Assembly (NCBI GenBank): GCA_022866185.1
Contig: JALHUG010000026.1
Location: forward strand, 1-6,895
From: Dehalococcoidia bacterium
Lineage (GTDB): Bacteria; Chloroflexota; Dehalococcoidia; SM23-28-2
DNA: 6,895 nucleotides
Direction: 5' to 3'
Below the pieces are notes generated by a model. It worked only from the letters and a program-made list of their open reading frames with translations, was not told where the DNA came from and did not search any database. Below, one piece after another: positions 6,727 to 6,895 of the stretch. The translations under genes and the position numbers were made by a program. Each line of letters begins with the position of its first letter. Positions within the stretch are counted from its first letter, which is position 1.

Positions 6727-6746
6727 CCGCCCCGTAAACGGGGCGG
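6727..6746 (+). terminator. GC-rich hairpin after pth, possible terminator
   Basis: CCGCCCCG (6727-6734) and CGGGGCGG (6739-6746) form a perfect 8-bp stem with a TAAA loop, 25 bases after the pth stop. No T-run follows (CATCCATGCC), so it is not a textbook intrinsic terminator. It may stop transcription inefficiently, protect the 3' end, or act with another factor. The right arm could alternatively pair with downstream GCCCCC. Confidence 0.45.
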
Positions 6747-6791
6747 CATCCATGCCCCCGCCTTAGGGCGATCAAGAAAATAAGAACACCC

Positions 6792-6872
6792 CTGAGGGTT
6801 TCCGCCGAAGGCGGATCCGCCTCTGGCGGAGAAACCCTCAGCTTTGGGGAAGCTGCGGGATTTATCCCGCAG
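6792..6872. repeat. Composite three-module hairpin repeat, copy 2
   Basis: Module 1 has an outer stem CTGAGGGTTTC (6792-6802) with GAAACCCTCAG (6831-6841) that encloses TCCGCC/GGCGGA twice (6801-6806 with 6810-6815, and 6816-6821 with 6825-6830). Module 2 is AGCTT/AAGCT (6840-6844 with 6850-6854). Module 3 is CTGCGGGA/TCCCGCAG (6853-6860 with 6865-6872) with a TTTA loop. The order, the CAGCT and AGCTGC junctions and the TTTA loop match copy 1, while the stems differ. It lies downstream of pth and could also contribute to transcript termination. The remaining bases to 6895 hold nothing I recognise. Confidence 0.65.
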
Positions 6873-6895
6873 AGGTGAATTTAAATAGTTGAACG

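Overview
The window is GC-rich DNA from a bacterium that fits Chloroflexota (Dehalococcoidia-like) or a similar environmental lineage. The assignment is tentative. It rests on high G+C, an ADP-forming acyl-CoA synthetase-like gene, a very long multi-PAS sensor ending in a LuxR-type helix-turn-helix, and intergenic spacers full of dispersed structured repeats. No marker gene here fixes the taxonomy. All supported genes are on the + strand.

Layout. (1) Positions 1-809 hold the 3' part of an acyl-CoA synthetase (NDP-forming)/ACD alpha-subunit-like gene. (2) Positions 810-1160 are a non-coding spacer. It carries a 28-nt imperfect inverted repeat of the kind often mistranslated in genome annotations, framed by 20-nt near-identical direct repeats. 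An extended -10 promoter and an AAGGAG site for the next gene follow. (3) Positions 1161-4094 encode a 977-residue membrane-anchored signalling protein: two TM segments, a HAMP-like segment, four PAS domains, one GAF, a fifth PAS, and a C-terminal LuxR-type HTH. It has no kinase or receiver domain. (4) Positions 4095-4401 are a strongly structured spacer. Long terminal inverted repeats enclose three chained hairpin modules, and a second TGATATAAT promoter follows. (5) Positions 4402-6105 encode an unrecognised 567-residue, helix-rich protein, translationally coupled by an ATGA overlap to (6) pth, peptidyl-tRNA hydrolase, at 6102-6701. (7) Positions 6702-6895 contain a GC-rich hairpin and a second, diverged copy of the three-module repeat.

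Functionally the genes fall into three probable units: the tail of an acyl-CoA metabolism operon, a monocistronic one-component regulator with its own promoter, and an unknown-pth operon. There is no evident pathway link between them. The most interesting signals are the two architecture-matched composite repeats, whose stems keep pairing although their sequences differ, the MITE-like enclosure of the first copy, and the uncharacterised protein coupled to pth.
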